Shown: positions 44,233 to 54,004, counted from the stretch's first letter. The stretch: 64,000 nt of DNA from Bog-473 sp963781955 (GCA_963781955.1 CAWAHU010000003.1:62001-126000), one strand, 5' to 3'. The notes: a model not told the origin generated them from the letters alone. Made by a program: numbers and translations.

Positions 44233-44655
44233 TCAGCGCGCCTGTTGCAGATAGACGTCAAGGCGACGCATCATTCTGTCCTGATCGAACGCAAAGACGG
44301 TCATGGAGTTGACGATGTTGACGTCCGACCCGTGGACGTGGCGCTCTTCGATCTCGTAGTACACCCGATCCTCCACCTCTGAGACCCGACGCACAGTGGT
44401 CTCAAAGGAGTCGATTGCTTTCGCCCACAAGGTCAGCATCTCGGTGTACTGCGGCCAGTCCTGGACTTCGAGGAAAGTCCCTACTCTGACGAAGCTCTCC
44501 ACCGCGACGAACCGCTCTAGCGGGCGCCAGTCAGTCGGCGCTTTCACGAGCGGTACCAGATCTCGCATGGCCTGCTCATAGGCCAAGACCTGACGCGTCA
44601 GCGGACCGATCTCTGCGAGATCCGACGGGACCGGTTCGGGATCGTTACCGGCCAT
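44233..44655 (-). CDS. NTF2-like (SnoaL/ketosteroid-isomerase fold) protein
   Basis: 140 residues. The alternation of helices and strands (WPQYTEMLTLWAKAIDSFE, VYYEIEERHVHGSDVNIVNS, FAFDQDRMMRRLDVYL) is the cone-shaped NTF2/SnoaL fold, used by steroid isomerases, polyketide cyclases and dehydratases. No catalytic pair could be fixed. The start at 44655 lies 2 nt after the stop of the preceding DapB-like gene, so it is translationally linked. Probably handles a product of the P450/DapB-like pair. Confidence 0.7.
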   Translation of the reverse strand: MAGNDPEPVPSDLAEIGPLTRQVLAYEQAMRDLVPLVKAPTDWRPLERFVAVESFVRVGTFLEVQDWPQYTEMLTLWAKAIDSFETTVRRVSEVEDRVYYEIEERHVHGSDVNIVNSMTVFAFDQDRMMRRLDVYLQQAR

Positions 44656-44657
44656 GC

Positions 44658-45767
44658 CTAGCTCTCCACGGACCTCGGGCCACGCGGGAGGATGTGCGGC
44701 AGATCCTCTGTCGTGAGGAAACCAGAGGAGGCTTCGCACACGTAGGGGATGCCATTGACGAGTCCATTGGCGTTGTACGCAGGCACGAACGAGGCGAGAT
44801 CGTCCAGAGGCACCGGGAACGGAGCGCTGAGGTCGATCGGTGCGTCCCCGTGGATGCGAATGCGCCAACCCGTCGGCTGGAGGCCCCAATCGGGTTCCAC
44901 ATCCATGGCGACGAACCCGTACTGGGTGAAACGGACACGGTCGACTCCCTCGCTCCGTCCGGTGATGACGACCCGCTGAGCGGCGGCCGTGCCCGCCATG
45001 ATCTGACCGGCCACGATCGTCAGATCCTCTTTCGCCGCGGCCACCCCGCCATCGCCCGTCCATTCGTCGATCTCGAATCCAGCCATGTCGGCCAACACGC
45101 TGAGCGGGGGCTGGTACTCACCGAAGAGATGGTTCTTGCGTCGTTCCGGATCGAACTCGGACAAGGGTTTTCCGAAGCGCATCTGCTCCATGACCATGTG
45201 CGGCGACGGACGATGCGAGAGGTCGCCGAACTCCTCGATCTCGATCAGCTCGACATGACGTTGCACAGAGAGGAGGGCCATCGGGAGAGTCTCGGTGACG
45301 AAGCCGGGATCGCTCCCGCTCGCCCACACCGAAGTGCCTCCCTTCGCACAGGCCTGAGCGACTCGGGAGCGGTTCTCGTCGGTCAGGCGAACGCCCCTGG
45401 CGAACAGGTCGCTGCAGGTCGTCACGACGTTGGCGCCAGAGCCGAGAAGCACCACCATGTCGTCGACGAGCTCGTCCTCCGTGAGTCCGGCCCGGGTCTG
45501 CCCCTTGCCAGTGGCACGGGGCATGTAGATCACACAGTCGGCATCGAGCGTGAGGAGTGTGTCGCGGTCGGTCGTTGCATGGACACCGGTCAATCCCTCT
45601 CCACAGAGCTCGCCGGCGTCCTTGCCGCTCTTTGCCTCGTCGTACACGCGGACGCCGACGAGGTCGAGCGCAGGGTGCCGGATCACCTCCCGGAGTGCCC
45701 GTTGACCGGTGTTCCCGGTCGCCCACTGGATCACCCGATATCGCTGCGGCGCCACCCGGTCCCCCAC
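44658..45767 (-). CDS. DapB-like NAD(P)-binding oxidoreductase (dihydrodipicolinate reductase N-terminal domain)
   Basis: 369 residues. N-terminal Rossmann segment RVIQWATGNTGQRALREVI (G-x-x-G-x-x-G variant), then PALDLVGVRVYDEAKSGKDAGEL, as in the large group of DapB-like oxidoreductases of actinobacteria, including diaminopentanoate dehydrogenase-like proteins. The central segment VWASGSDPGFVTETLPMALL is conserved in the group. Substrate is unknown, but these genes are frequent in sterol and terpenoid catabolism clusters. It follows the P450 gene by 65 nt and precedes the NTF2-like gene by 2 nt. Confidence 0.8.
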   Translation of the reverse strand: MGDRVAPQRYRVIQWATGNTGQRALREVIRHPALDLVGVRVYDEAKSGKDAGELCGEGLTGVHATTDRDTLLTLDADCVIYMPRATGKGQTRAGLTEDELVDDMVVLLGSGANVVTTCSDLFARGVRLTDENRSRVAQACAKGGTSVWASGSDPGFVTETLPMALLSVQRHVELIEIEEFGDLSHRPSPHMVMEQMRFGKPLSEFDPERRKNHLFGEYQPPLSVLADMAGFEIDEWTGDGGVAAAKEDLTIVAGQIMAGTAAAQRVVITGRSEGVDRVRFTQYGFVAMDVEPDWGLQPTGWRIRIHGDAPIDLSAPFPVPLDDLASFVPAYNANGLVNGIPYVCEASSGFLTTEDLPHILPRGPRSVES

Positions 45768-45832
45768 TTCCTCTCGATCAACGCGCGGAAACTAGCCGCA
45801 CGGCTAGGTCCCGGCAACCCGGAATTCCGGGT

Positions 45833-47017
45833 TCAGACGATGGTCACCGGGAGGGCTTCCCATCCCCGCACCGTCGACGACGTCACTCGCCGAGCGTGGT
45901 CCCAGTCCACCTCCCAGTCGGGAAAGCGGTTCAGGACCTCATCGAGCGCCACGCGCGCTTCGAGCCGAGCCAGTGACGCTCCCAGGCAGTGGTGAATGCC
46001 CTTGCCGAAGGTGAGGTACGTACCGGCCTGGCGATGAATGTCATAGCGATCGGGTTCGGGGAACTGTCGTTCGTCCCGATTGGCCGATCCGCTGAGGCAG
46101 AGCACCGCGCTCCCCTCGGGCACGGTCGTGTCGTGGAACTCGATATCCCTGGTGACGAAGCGAGCGACGTGAGGCGTGGGCGCTTCGTAGCGCAATAGTT
46201 CGTCGATCGCGTTCGGGATGAGTGCACGATCGTTGACCAATTCACGACGTTGCTCGGGCTGCTCGGCCAACACCTTGCCCATCCACCCGATGAGGCGGCT
46301 GGTCGTCTCGTTGCCCGCACTCGAGAGCACGCTCACGTACAGCAAGACCTCGTCGCGGCTGAGCCTGCGCATCGTGCCCGTTTCGTCCTCGAACTCGGCG
46401 AACAGGAGCTCCGTCATCAGGTCGTCGGAGGGATTGGTGAGACGCCAGTCGATATAGTCGGCAAAGAGATCGGCCTGACCCATCTCCTTCTGCGCATCCA
46501 TGGGCTTGCCGGCATCCGTGTGAAGGTTGCTGTTGGCCCGGTCTCGGGCCTGCTCCTGGTCTTCCTCTGGGATCCCGAGCAGCATCCCGATGGTCCGCAT
46601 GGGCAATTCGGCACCGAGGTCGCCGACGAAATCGAACCGCGTCGCCCCGACCAAGGGGTCCAGGGCTCGCTGGCAGAACTCACGGACCTTGGGTTCCAAC
46701 GCGCTGACCTTCTTCGGGGTGAACAGGCGGGCCAGGATTCCCCGATGGACGGTGTGAAGCGGCGGATCCTCGAAGATCAACACCCCGGAGGGGATCGCGA
46801 TGTCGGCTTTGATGAACTCAAGCACCGAACCGCGCGCCGAACTGAACGTCTCGCGATCGAGGAAGCCGCGCTGGACGTCCTCGAACCGACTGAGAGCGTA
46901 GAAGTCGTAGCTCTCGTTGTAATAGACGGGAGCTTCGTCGCGTAGACGCCGATAGACGGGGTACGGGTCGGCATCGATCGATGGGTCGTATGGGTCGTAG
47001 TAGAGGTCCGTCGTCAT
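45833..47017 (-). CDS. Cytochrome P450
   Basis: 394 residues, normal bacterial P450 length. I-helix oxygen-binding motif SSAGNETTSRLIGW, K-helix E-x-x-R in DELLRYEAPT, and the heme loop TFGKGIHHCLGASLARLEAR with its proximal Cys. The family hydroxylates hydrophobic substrates; reductase partners are not encoded nearby. ATG 47017 is the first gene of the three-gene minus operon. The frame open to 47086 is not used because P450 homology starts at residue 1 here. The mixture with DapB-like and NTF2-like genes suggests steroid or terpenoid conversion. Confidence 0.93.
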   Translation of the reverse strand: MTTDLYYDPYDPSIDADPYPVYRRLRDEAPVYYNESYDFYALSRFEDVQRGFLDRETFSSARGSVLEFIKADIAIPSGVLIFEDPPLHTVHRGILARLFTPKKVSALEPKVREFCQRALDPLVGATRFDFVGDLGAELPMRTIGMLLGIPEEDQEQARDRANSNLHTDAGKPMDAQKEMGQADLFADYIDWRLTNPSDDLMTELLFAEFEDETGTMRRLSRDEVLLYVSVLSSAGNETTSRLIGWMGKVLAEQPEQRRELVNDRALIPNAIDELLRYEAPTPHVARFVTRDIEFHDTTVPEGSAVLCLSGSANRDERQFPEPDRYDIHRQAGTYLTFGKGIHHCLGASLARLEARVALDEVLNRFPDWEVDWDHARRVTSSTVRGWEALPVTIV

Positions 47018-47368
47018 GTGTGCCACGTAATCTCCCGAGCGGTGTTTACACGCCAGCCCACGTTCCCGCACGAGCTGGTACGTCAACCCAGACTAGCCGA
47101 TCGGCTATCCCTGGAGAGGCCCGCCGATGCATCCAAGTGTCCACGGGACACGGCGTAGTGACTGTGCCGCACGGATCCCCTCCGAGGGCGGCGCCCCCCT
47201 TCACGGGGCAACCGGCGAGCGTCTCCGTCCGAGCAACCTCTGGGTCATCTGGGGGACGGCACGCCGGCGATGGGGCTCGCCGGGAGCGCTTCGACGATCT
47301 GCACCACTTCGCCGCCAGTGTGCCGGGCCCAGGACCACTGCCCGAAGGCCTCTGGTCACGACTTCAGC
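47018..47368. other. Intergenic region upstream of the P450 operon
   Basis: About 350 nt with no supported gene. It includes ACTAGCCGATCGGCTATCC near 47091, a short inverted repeat (AGCCGATCGGCT) that may be an operator for the P450 operon. Confidence 0.5.
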
Positions 47369-47953
47369 TCAGGCTGATCTTGAAGAAACCGCATTGGCGA
47401 TCACGAGTCGATAGGTTCCACTCGGCGCAGGAGAGGAACCGGCGCGGGTGGCTATGAGCTTCGGCCAGCTCCCCGTTGCAGTGACCTGAGCGCCGGGGAC
47501 TAGACGAGTACCAGTGATGAGCGGGCATGACCACGCAACGGGACCAGGCCATATCGTCATTCCTCGGTCGTTGAGGACGCTCATTGCGAACTCTCCACAA
47601 GGGCCGATGTACTGGCCACCTCGTCGTCCGGTGCCCGGGTATGTACAGACACGCTTGCCCTAATTGTGAACGACCGCCACCACGTCAACCGGTTGCGAAG
47701 GTACGTAAATTCGACGTGCGATGGCGACTCTGATCCTTACGTTCGGACCCTTGCAGTTCCCCAGGGCGATGGTGGCCGTCTTGACTTGAAGGCCCGACCC
47801 GTGAATGTCCCCGTGAATGTCATCGGCGACCGGAACGCCGCGGGCAGATCCACCAGCAGGAGGCGAGCACACCTCGCCGACCAAACAGAGTACGGCGACC
47901 ACGATCCATACCATGAAGCGCGGCCCCGGCCTGATCCCGATGTGCACTCGCAT
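47369..47953 (-). pseudogene. Secreted BsuPI-like protein gene interrupted by an in-frame TAG
   Basis: Reading from ATG 47953, a signal-like segment (RFMVWIVVAVLCLVGEVCS) and a beta-rich start (YVPSQPVDVVAVVHN) are followed by a single TAG at 47660-47662. In the same frame the downstream sequence resumes as GKRVCTYPGTGRRGGQYIGP, MTIWPGPVAWSCPLITGTRL and PSGTYRLVIANAV, ending at 47369. The full product would be about 190 residues and looks like the actinobacterial secreted relatives of the BsuPI proteinase-inhibitor fold. One nonsense codon in an otherwise intact frame indicates recent inactivation, sequencing error or stop readthrough. Confidence 0.6.
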
Positions 47954-48180
47954 GACGCCAACGACGCTTCCGTGTGCTTTTCGGTTCGCCCGAAGTCGGG
48001 ATGGCGCCCTCGACCCTCTCGGTGCCCCAGTTCTTGGATCGAAAGCGGATGACGGGCATCGACTCATGCCGGCGTACCGGAATGGTCCGGTCAAGAGTCA
48101 CACACCACCAATCACGTCAACCCGCTGTATACCCAGGCGGTTTAGCCTGGTAAGCCAGCAGCCGAACAGGGAGGCGATCC

Positions 48181-48444
48181 ATGCACGCAATCGTGATCCA
48201 CGCCGACATCGTGGACCTGGCCGAGGCGAAGCGGGGCCTCAACGAAGAGGTCATACCAATGATGAAGGAAGCCCCCGGTTTCCTGGGCGCCTACTTCGTG
48301 GCCGTCGACGACACGCACGGGGTCTCCATCGAGGTGTTCGAGACCGAAGAGCAGGCCCGTGCTGGGGCGCCTCCCGAAGGTGCGGAGGCACCCGGCGTGA
48401 GGTTGGGCACCATCCAGTTCGGCCAGGTCGTCGGCTCGGCCTGA
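48181..48444 (+). CDS. Small ABM-fold protein
   Basis: 87 residues with a good ribosome site (GGGAGG, 8 nt upstream). Strand-helix-strand pattern (HAIVIHADIVDLAEAKRGLN, FLGAYFVAVDDTHGVSIEVF) fits the antibiotic-biosynthesis-monooxygenase-like dimeric barrel fold. No catalytic residue is recognisable. It stands alone between the broken gene and the MetAP operon. Function unknown. Confidence 0.65.
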   Translation: MHAIVIHADIVDLAEAKRGLNEEVIPMMKEAPGFLGAYFVAVDDTHGVSIEVFETEEQARAGAPPEGAEAPGVRLGTIQFGQVVGSA

Positions 48445-48489
48445 ACCCCGCCAGCCGCACCGGAATGTCGAGAGGTTTAGACTTGACGC

Positions 48490-48696
48490 GTGACTCCCAC
48501 CGTCCGCACCGAAGACCTCGCCGATGCCCATGAGTTGGCCCAGCTCCTGGGGCTGGGCCACGCCAACAGCGTCAGCACCTATCAACGTCGCTATGCCGAC
48601 ATGCCCCGTCCGGTCCTCGATCTGGGACCCGGACGCCCGAAGTTGTGGCTACGACCTGACGTGCACCGCTGGGCAGAGGGCAGGCGCCGGCCATGA
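48490..48696 (+). CDS. Small helix-turn-helix protein upstream of MetAP
   Basis: 68 residues. LADAHELAQLLGLGHANSVS followed by TYQRRYADMPRPVLDLG and LWLRPDVHRWAEGR is the pattern of AlpA/MerR-type winged HTH micro-proteins. GTG start at 48490. The stop codon overlaps the next ATG (ATGA at 48693), so it is coupled to the methionine aminopeptidase gene; this pairing is common in actinobacteria. It may autoregulate the pair. Confidence 0.65.
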   Translation: MTPTVRTEDLADAHELAQLLGLGHANSVSTYQRRYADMPRPVLDLGPGRPKLWLRPDVHRWAEGRRRP

Positions 48697-49622
48697 GCAC
48701 GCTGATCCGATCGAACGATCCGTGCTGGTGCGGCAGCGGGCGCAAGTTCAAGCGATGCCACCGAGCGAGCCAGGAGTTGGTCCGGCCCGGACTGGTCACC
48801 CCGCCGAGGGCGGTGCCCGCCCACATCAGCGGGCCTGACTACGCGGAGCGAGGTCGGCCCGTCAAGGTCGAAGAGCCCATGGTGAAGACCCCTCAACAGA
48901 TCCATCGGCTGAGGAAGGCCGGCCGCATCGCAGCAGAGGTCCTCGAAGCCACCGCCCGGGCCGTCGAGGCGGGTGTCACCACAGATGAGCTTGACGAGGT
49001 CTGCCACGAGGCGACCGTCGAGCGCGGTGCCTACCCGAGTCCGCTCAACTACCACGGCTACCCAAAATCCCTGTGCACGTCGGTCAACGAAGTGGTGTGC
49101 CACGGGATCCCCGACTCGCGCCCACTACTCGAAGGTGACATCGTGAACCTCGATGTCACCGTGTACGTCGATGGCGTGCACGGTGACACCAGTGCGACGC
49201 TGCCCGTTGGCGCTGTCGACGACGAGTCCGCGAGGCTCGTCGCCGTCACCCTCGAGTGCCTCGAGCTTGGCATTGGCGCCGTCATCCCCGGTCGACCGAT
49301 CTCTGACATCGGCCGGGCGATCCAACGCCACGCCGAAGGCGGCGGCCTGAGCGTGATCCGCGCCTATTGCGGTCACGGGATCGGCGAAGTCTTCCATTCT
49401 CGCCCTCAGGTCCCTCACTACTACGATCCGAAAGCCGACACGGTCATGGAGCCCGGTATGACCTTCACCATCGAGCCAATGATTGCCCTCGGAACCTGGC
49501 GGCACGTCTCCTGGGATGACGGCTGGACGGCCGTCACCGCAGACAACCGACGTACAGCACAGTTCGAGCACACGGTTTTGGTGACTTCATCGGGAGCCGA
49601 AGTGCTGACGGTCCTTGGGTGA
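48693..49622 (+). CDS. map: Type I methionine aminopeptidase with N-terminal SEC-C zinc motif
   Basis: 309 residues. An N-terminal SEC-C-like zinc knuckle (DPCWCGSGRKFKRCH) is followed by the pita-bread catalytic domain. Metal ligands are in NLDVTVYVDGVHGDTSAT (two Asp), YCGHGIGEVFH (His), TFTIEPMIALG (Glu) and AQFEHTVLV (Glu). The enzyme removes the initiator methionine from nascent proteins. The extra zinc motif probably helps docking at the ribosome. Possibly a second copy beside a housekeeping MetAP, which the window cannot show. Confidence 0.93.
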   Translation: MSTLIRSNDPCWCGSGRKFKRCHRASQELVRPGLVTPPRAVPAHISGPDYAERGRPVKVEEPMVKTPQQIHRLRKAGRIAAEVLEATARAVEAGVTTDELDEVCHEATVERGAYPSPLNYHGYPKSLCTSVNEVVCHGIPDSRPLLEGDIVNLDVTVYVDGVHGDTSATLPVGAVDDESARLVAVTLECLELGIGAVIPGRPISDIGRAIQRHAEGGGLSVIRAYCGHGIGEVFHSRPQVPHYYDPKADTVMEPGMTFTIEPMIALGTWRHVSWDDGWTAVTADNRRTAQFEHTVLVTSSGAEVLTVLG

Positions 49623-49639
49623 TCCAGAGTGGTCCGATG

Positions 49640-50580
49640 TCATGAGCTGACATCGACCGTCAGGGTGTACGGGCCGAACGTCCGCATCGACACCCCCAGC
49701 GACGCGGTGAGCGTGGTCGGACTCGAGCTCGATGCGGCCGCGTTGATCTTCACACTGCCGGTCCCGTGCCCGGTTTCGTTGATCGTGGACGCCTGCGTGG
49801 CACTGTAAGGGACCGGAACTTTGCCGGAGTTCCAGAAGGCAACGGAGAACGCAACGGTTCCAGACCCCCCGACTCCCGTAACGTTGCAGGTGTCGCTCAC
49901 CCCGGGCGGTCCACACGAGAGCGATGGGCTGCCGGTGCTGCCCGCGGCAAGGAGTATGCCCAGTCCCGCGGGGGCCGTGGTGATCGTCTCCACCTGCGTG
50001 CCGGGGACCAAGCCCGTGGCGGACGCCGTGATCGTGGGCGTGCCGGGCGTCGTCATCCCGAGCCAGAAGGTAGCGGAGCTCTGGCCAGGTGGGATGATCA
50101 CGGTGGTCACCGGTACGGAAGTGAACTGACTCATCCCGAACGTCGCACCGTTCGACGGACTACTCGTCAGATCCACCGTCAGGGGTCCGCCGGCCGTGAT
50201 CGGGGTACCAGAGCCGGTCTGGCGCCGAATCGTGATCGGACCGAGGTTGGGGGTGTTCGACGTGGCACTCGATACGGCCGGAGAGCTCATCACGAGTGCT
50301 TGGGTGGCAATCGAGAGCGTGAGCGTCTGGCGGCTGGTCGGACTCACGCCGTCCCCGACACTGATGCACATTGTGTAGGTGCCAACTGCCTCAGGTCCAG
50401 GTGTGCCGGACAGGAGGCCCCTGGTGGAGAACGTGATGCCCGGTGGCAAGGTGGACGGAGTGCAGCCGCTGAAAGCTGTGTTCGAGAACGAAGGCGCCGG
50501 GATCCCCGATGCCGTCACCTGGAAGTTGCCCGGGGTGCCAACTGGGTGCGCTGCCACTTCTTCGTGTGAGCCGAACGTTT
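49640..50580 (-). pseudogene. Ig-like (He_PIG/big) domain surface protein, N-terminus lost
   Basis: The frame from about 50560 down to 49640 gives two to three immunoglobulin-like domains: GTPGNFQVTASGIPAPSFS to ISVGDGVSPTSRQTLTLS (putative Ig, He_PIG type), then a segment with VDLTSSPSNGATFGMSQFT, and a last domain ending GPYTLTVDVSS. Such repeats belong to secreted or wall-bound proteins, but here no signal peptide exists in frame. Upstream the plausible coding switches to another frame with a basic 15-residue repeat. So the gene has lost its start by frameshift or rearrangement. It converges with map, 17 nt apart. Confidence 0.55.
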
Positions 50581-51881
50581 CATGGCACGGCGGGCCCTGC
50601 GCTCGACGGAAGGCTCGACCGAACCCTCGTGACCCTTGATGGCATCGGAATCTTGCACCACGTCTGGGGAGACCCGACCCTTCATGGCGTGAACAGCTCG
50701 GCGGTCGACGGATAGAAGGGGGTCTCCCTTCATGACGTGGGCGCCCCGCGGTTCGTCGGAAGGGGTCGCACCCTTCATGACGTGGGCGCCCCGCGGTTCG
50801 TCGCACGTGGAGTCGTCGATAGCGACGACAGGGTCGTCATCCGCCACAGGGGGCATCGCTCCGAGGACCAGTCTCTCAGTACTCCGTGTCCACGTCACCG
50901 TGTCACCACTTCTGCAAGAACCGATGAGGTCAGCCACGCGAACACCGGGAGAGCCTCGACGTGCCTGACATCCGCCGGCACGATCGCACTCGAGGTTGTA
51001 ACCGACCTCGTTCGCCCAATCGTCTCAGCCGTCGTCGTTGCTGTGGGCAAGCCCATCAAGAGACCTCCGAGAACCGTCTGTACGTCGTTCTCCATCACTG
51101 ACTCGCAGACCTTCTTCGAGAGACGAGCTCGCGGCGACCTTGTTCGAAAGACCACGGCGATCAGCCGGGCCACGGAGTCAAGGCTCCGTGACCCGGCACT
51201 CGCCTGCGGACCGACAGATGGAGGAGCGACCTGAACTCGCCGCTCCACCGAGGTCGCTGCTACGGGGTCTGCACCGTCAGCGCCAATGGCTGGCCGAGAC
51301 AGGCACTCTGGTCAACCGGCGGCATTGTCCAATTTGCCCAGTTGAGCGTCCCTTGGTTGTTTGCTGCTCTGTTTCTCCTTATTTGGCGGTCTTTTCGGTG
51401 AACTCTCAGCGAAGCCCTGTTGAACAAGTCTGAGATCAACGTGACGGCAACGCAACGACAAGATCACTACAACTCTTAGCCCAGTGGTATGCGATTGCAA
51501 GGGGGATTGTTCCCCCGTCCCGCTTCAAGTGTGTAGTTACAAAGTTGTCAGTTGATCGGACCGGATCCGCGGGCTAGTGCAAATCTCCGTTCGGGCGCAG
51601 GCAAATAGCTCAAACCTCACTCACCGGCTTGCCGCGAGACGAACATCGACGCCGCGGCACTCCTTTCCGTGAGGCAACACCCACTGCGGCGGCGTACGGG
51701 AACGTGCACCGTTCACTCTCAAGTCACGCGGGAACACCTTGCCCGTGTCACGGACACAACCCGGTGGATCTCGTTGTCGTGATCACTCCATGTCCCGCGA
51801 GTTCACCATGACAAGTTGGACACCCACCGCGAAATGTCATCGGCACTCCGGTACGAACGAGCTACGCCCTTGCGGGTCTCG
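50581..51881. other. Region without a supported gene
   Basis: About 1.3 kb. Contains the 45-nt-period repeats, then sequence that in 51320-51640 is visibly less GC-rich than the surroundings. Several short open frames exist but none has a ribosome site or recognisable protein. A minus-strand frame 50515-50937 with the repeated DEPRGAHVMKG unit could be the lost 5' part of the Ig-like gene. Confidence 0.5.
50726..50803. repeat. 33-nt direct repeat, period 45 nt
   Basis: Exact copies at 50726-50758 and 50771-50803 (beginning CCCTTCATGACGTGGGCGCC). Further diverged copies of the core CTTCATGGCG or CTTGATGGCA occur at about 50683 and 50635, so the region is a decaying tandem repeat. On the minus strand the unit encodes about 15 residues (DEPRGAHVMKG core). 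Confidence 0.9.
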
Positions 51882-52550
51882 TCAGCCGTCGAACTGAATG
51901 TCGCTGGTGATCTGTAGCCCGCTGGTGGGAGCGATCGGCGCCGCGCCGGCGGTCGGACTGATCGGAGCCCCGGGCGCGCCCTCGTTGATGCCCGTCGCGG
52001 GTGGCGTGGTGGTGACGTCAGTCTGAAGGATCCCTAGCACCTGACCGAGGAGGGCATTGATGTTCCCTTGGACCGCAGCGGTCGTCGTCCCCGCCAGCCT
52101 GAGAGCTCGCAGTTGGTATCCGATGCTGTCGAGCTGGGCCCTCCCCGACGCCGAAAGGTTCACCCGGCCTGGGGCGGTGACAACGAACATGGCCGCCGCG
52201 GCCAGGTTCTGGTCGCCGCCGTTGCCCCTGTCGACCACTTTCGCCACGTCGGTCTCGTTCGGGGGGGTGGTGGCGAACGACACCAGGTCCACCTGGACGC
52301 TGACAGCTAGGGCGTTGCAACCCTGGCATCCTTGAAGCGATTCGGCAAAGACCTTGTTGACCAGGTTGCTGGGGCCGAATGCTGGTGCAACCTCCATGTT
52401 GGCCCAGTGGGTGTTGGGAAAGAAGGGAGCGGAGATCGCGAGTGCCCCGCCGTAGACGGGTGTGGCCTCGGCAGTACCGACCCCTATTCCTGCTGCCGAA
52501 CCAACGACAATGGCAGCCGCCGATGCGGTCGTCGCCACGAATCGCTTCAT
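51882..52550 (-). CDS. Secreted protein encoded with the PqqD-like/M50 protease
   Basis: 222 residues with a typical signal peptide (MKRFVATTASAAAIVVGSAA; cleavage likely after AEA near residue 29). The mature part has CQGCN (two Cys two residues apart, about residue 75-78), a helix-rich middle, and a Pro/Thr/Ala-rich C-terminus (TTTPPATGINEGAPGAPISP). No family recognised. It is the last gene of the minus-strand operon, 41 nt after the protease gene, so it may be the target, carrier or immunity factor of that system (inference). Confidence 0.7.
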   Translation of the reverse strand: MKRFVATTASAAAIVVGSAAGIGVGTAEATPVYGGALAISAPFFPNTHWANMEVAPAFGPSNLVNKVFAESLQGCQGCNALAVSVQVDLVSFATTPPNETDVAKVVDRGNGGDQNLAAAAMFVVTAPGRVNLSASGRAQLDSIGYQLRALRLAGTTTAAVQGNINALLGQVLGILQTDVTTTPPATGINEGAPGAPISPTAGAAPIAPTSGLQITSDIQFDG

Positions 52551-52591
52551 GATCCACTCCCTTGATTGTGTATGTGTGTGTTCTTCATTGA

Positions 52592-54004
52592 TCAGTGAAT
52601 GCGAACGTGAGCGGCGGACCAGGCCACGGGAATGGCGACAGCGCCGATAACCATCGACGCTCGGGCGACGCGGCCGACGCGCCAGGCTCTGGGACTCCCA
52701 TTGGGTGGGACAGATGTGCTGTTGGTGGCCAGACGCACGAGCCGCGCGGTGATGTAGACGACCCCATAGGCCATGGCGAACATGACGACACATGTGAAAG
52801 CGATCCCGAGGACGGCCGCTGCGACCGTCGCCGTCCCCCCCTGATGGGACAGAACGCGGACGTGGTCCGAGACGGCGTGCCACGACGCCACTACCAATGC
52901 GGGCAGAGCGAGCAGGGCGAACACCATTTCGATTGGCAACACGATCATGGTGACCAGGCTCCAGGTCTTAACCAGCCGGCGCGACGACGTGGTCAATCGG
53001 GCGACTTGGGGCCCAGACCCCTGGCCTCGTCGAAACGCAGAGCCGAAATACGAGAAGAGATCCGGCACGCCGGCCAGGTCCGAGATTGCCCAGTACCCGT
53101 CGGAGCGCACGAAAGGCACCATCTGCTCGATGATCTCGAAGATCATGGCCGCTACCACCAGGAGCAAGAGTCTGGACCCGGTGATCAGGTAGAACGGGAA
53201 CACCGCCACCGCAAACACGGCGTTGAAGTACACCCCTCCTAGGTCCCCTCTGACCCGGCCCGAGCGACCCAATCGGTAGCCGTCGGAGAGGTCGGTGAAG
53301 AATGCCGGGGTCGACACGTAGATGCCGACGCCCAGAGCCCCCGGAGTAGCCCCCCCATACCGGCAACCCGAGGCATGGCCCATCTCATGTACGAGGATCG
53401 AACAAAGGATCAGTCCGACCACCAACAACAAGCTGGAGGGGCGATCGACGGCTTGATGGACTCCGGCGAGCAAGCGGCCGGCGGCCAAGGCATAGGTTTC
53501 GACGCCCAGGAACAGCCCCGTGACGACAAGCACGATCGGCCCCAAGAACAGGAATCGCAGCGGTCGAGACATGGCAGAGACCACACCGGCCGGTAGCAGG
53601 ACCTTCTTGCCGCGTAGCGCCAGAATGAGGTCTGGACGCTTGTGCATGTCTGACCTGGTCACCACCAAGCCCGCAGGGACCAGCTTCTTGTCGATGAGGT
53701 AGTCGATGTCTTCGCCCGCTACAGGGCGGCCCCAAGCGGCCGTGACCCGATCCGCCACCTGAGCGGAGCTCCGGAGGCCGTCGAGATTCGACAGGGTCAA
53801 CCACAACAAGGGAGACAACTGCACCCACTGGCCGTCATCGCGTCTCGCCAAGTAAGTCTCGTCGGTACGCCCCGACCCCTGAAAGCTGCCGATCAACTCG
53901 ACAGCGCACGCTGGTACAGCGCAGTCAGGTCCAGTTGAGGGTGGAACAGCAAGGTCCAGAGCACCATCCGGGACGGCACTCGAGTCGAGGAGGGCGGCTT
54001 CCAT
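52592..54004 (-). CDS. M50-type membrane zinc metalloprotease with N-terminal PqqD-like domain
   Basis: 470 residues. Residues 38-118 look like a PqqD-like winged domain (RRDDGQWVQLSPLLWLTLSN, LIDKKLVPAGLVV), the RiPP recognition element found in peptide-maturation enzymes. Then about eight membrane segments carry VHEMGHASGCRYGG (HExxH, His206, Glu207, His210) and FVRSDGYWAISDLAG (third metal ligand Asp302), the layout of site-2-protease relatives annotated as peptide zinc metalloproteases. It should cut a small peptide in or near the membrane. The 58-aa gene 68 nt upstream is the likely substrate. Confidence 0.85.
   Translation of the reverse strand: MEAALLDSSAVPDGALDLAVPPSTGPDCAVPACAVELIGSFQGSGRTDETYLARRDDGQWVQLSPLLWLTLSNLDGLRSSAQVADRVTAAWGRPVAGEDIDYLIDKKLVPAGLVVTRSDMHKRPDLILALRGKKVLLPAGVVSAMSRPLRFLFLGPIVLVVTGLFLGVETYALAAGRLLAGVHQAVDRPSSLLLVVGLILCSILVHEMGHASGCRYGGATPGALGVGIYVSTPAFFTDLSDGYRLGRSGRVRGDLGGVYFNAVFAVAVFPFYLITGSRLLLLVVAAMIFEIIEQMVPFVRSDGYWAISDLAGVPDLFSYFGSAFRRGQGSGPQVARLTTSSRRLVKTWSLVTMIVLPIEMVFALLALPALVVASWHAVSDHVRVLSHQGGTATVAAAVLGIAFTCVVMFAMAYGVVYITARLVRLATNSTSVPPNGSPRAWRVGRVARASMVIGAVAIPVAWSAAHVRIH

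Noticed and set aside
50895..51248. Minus-strand frame of 117 codons
   Set aside because: No ribosome site, no recognisable fold, overlaps other equally weak frames.
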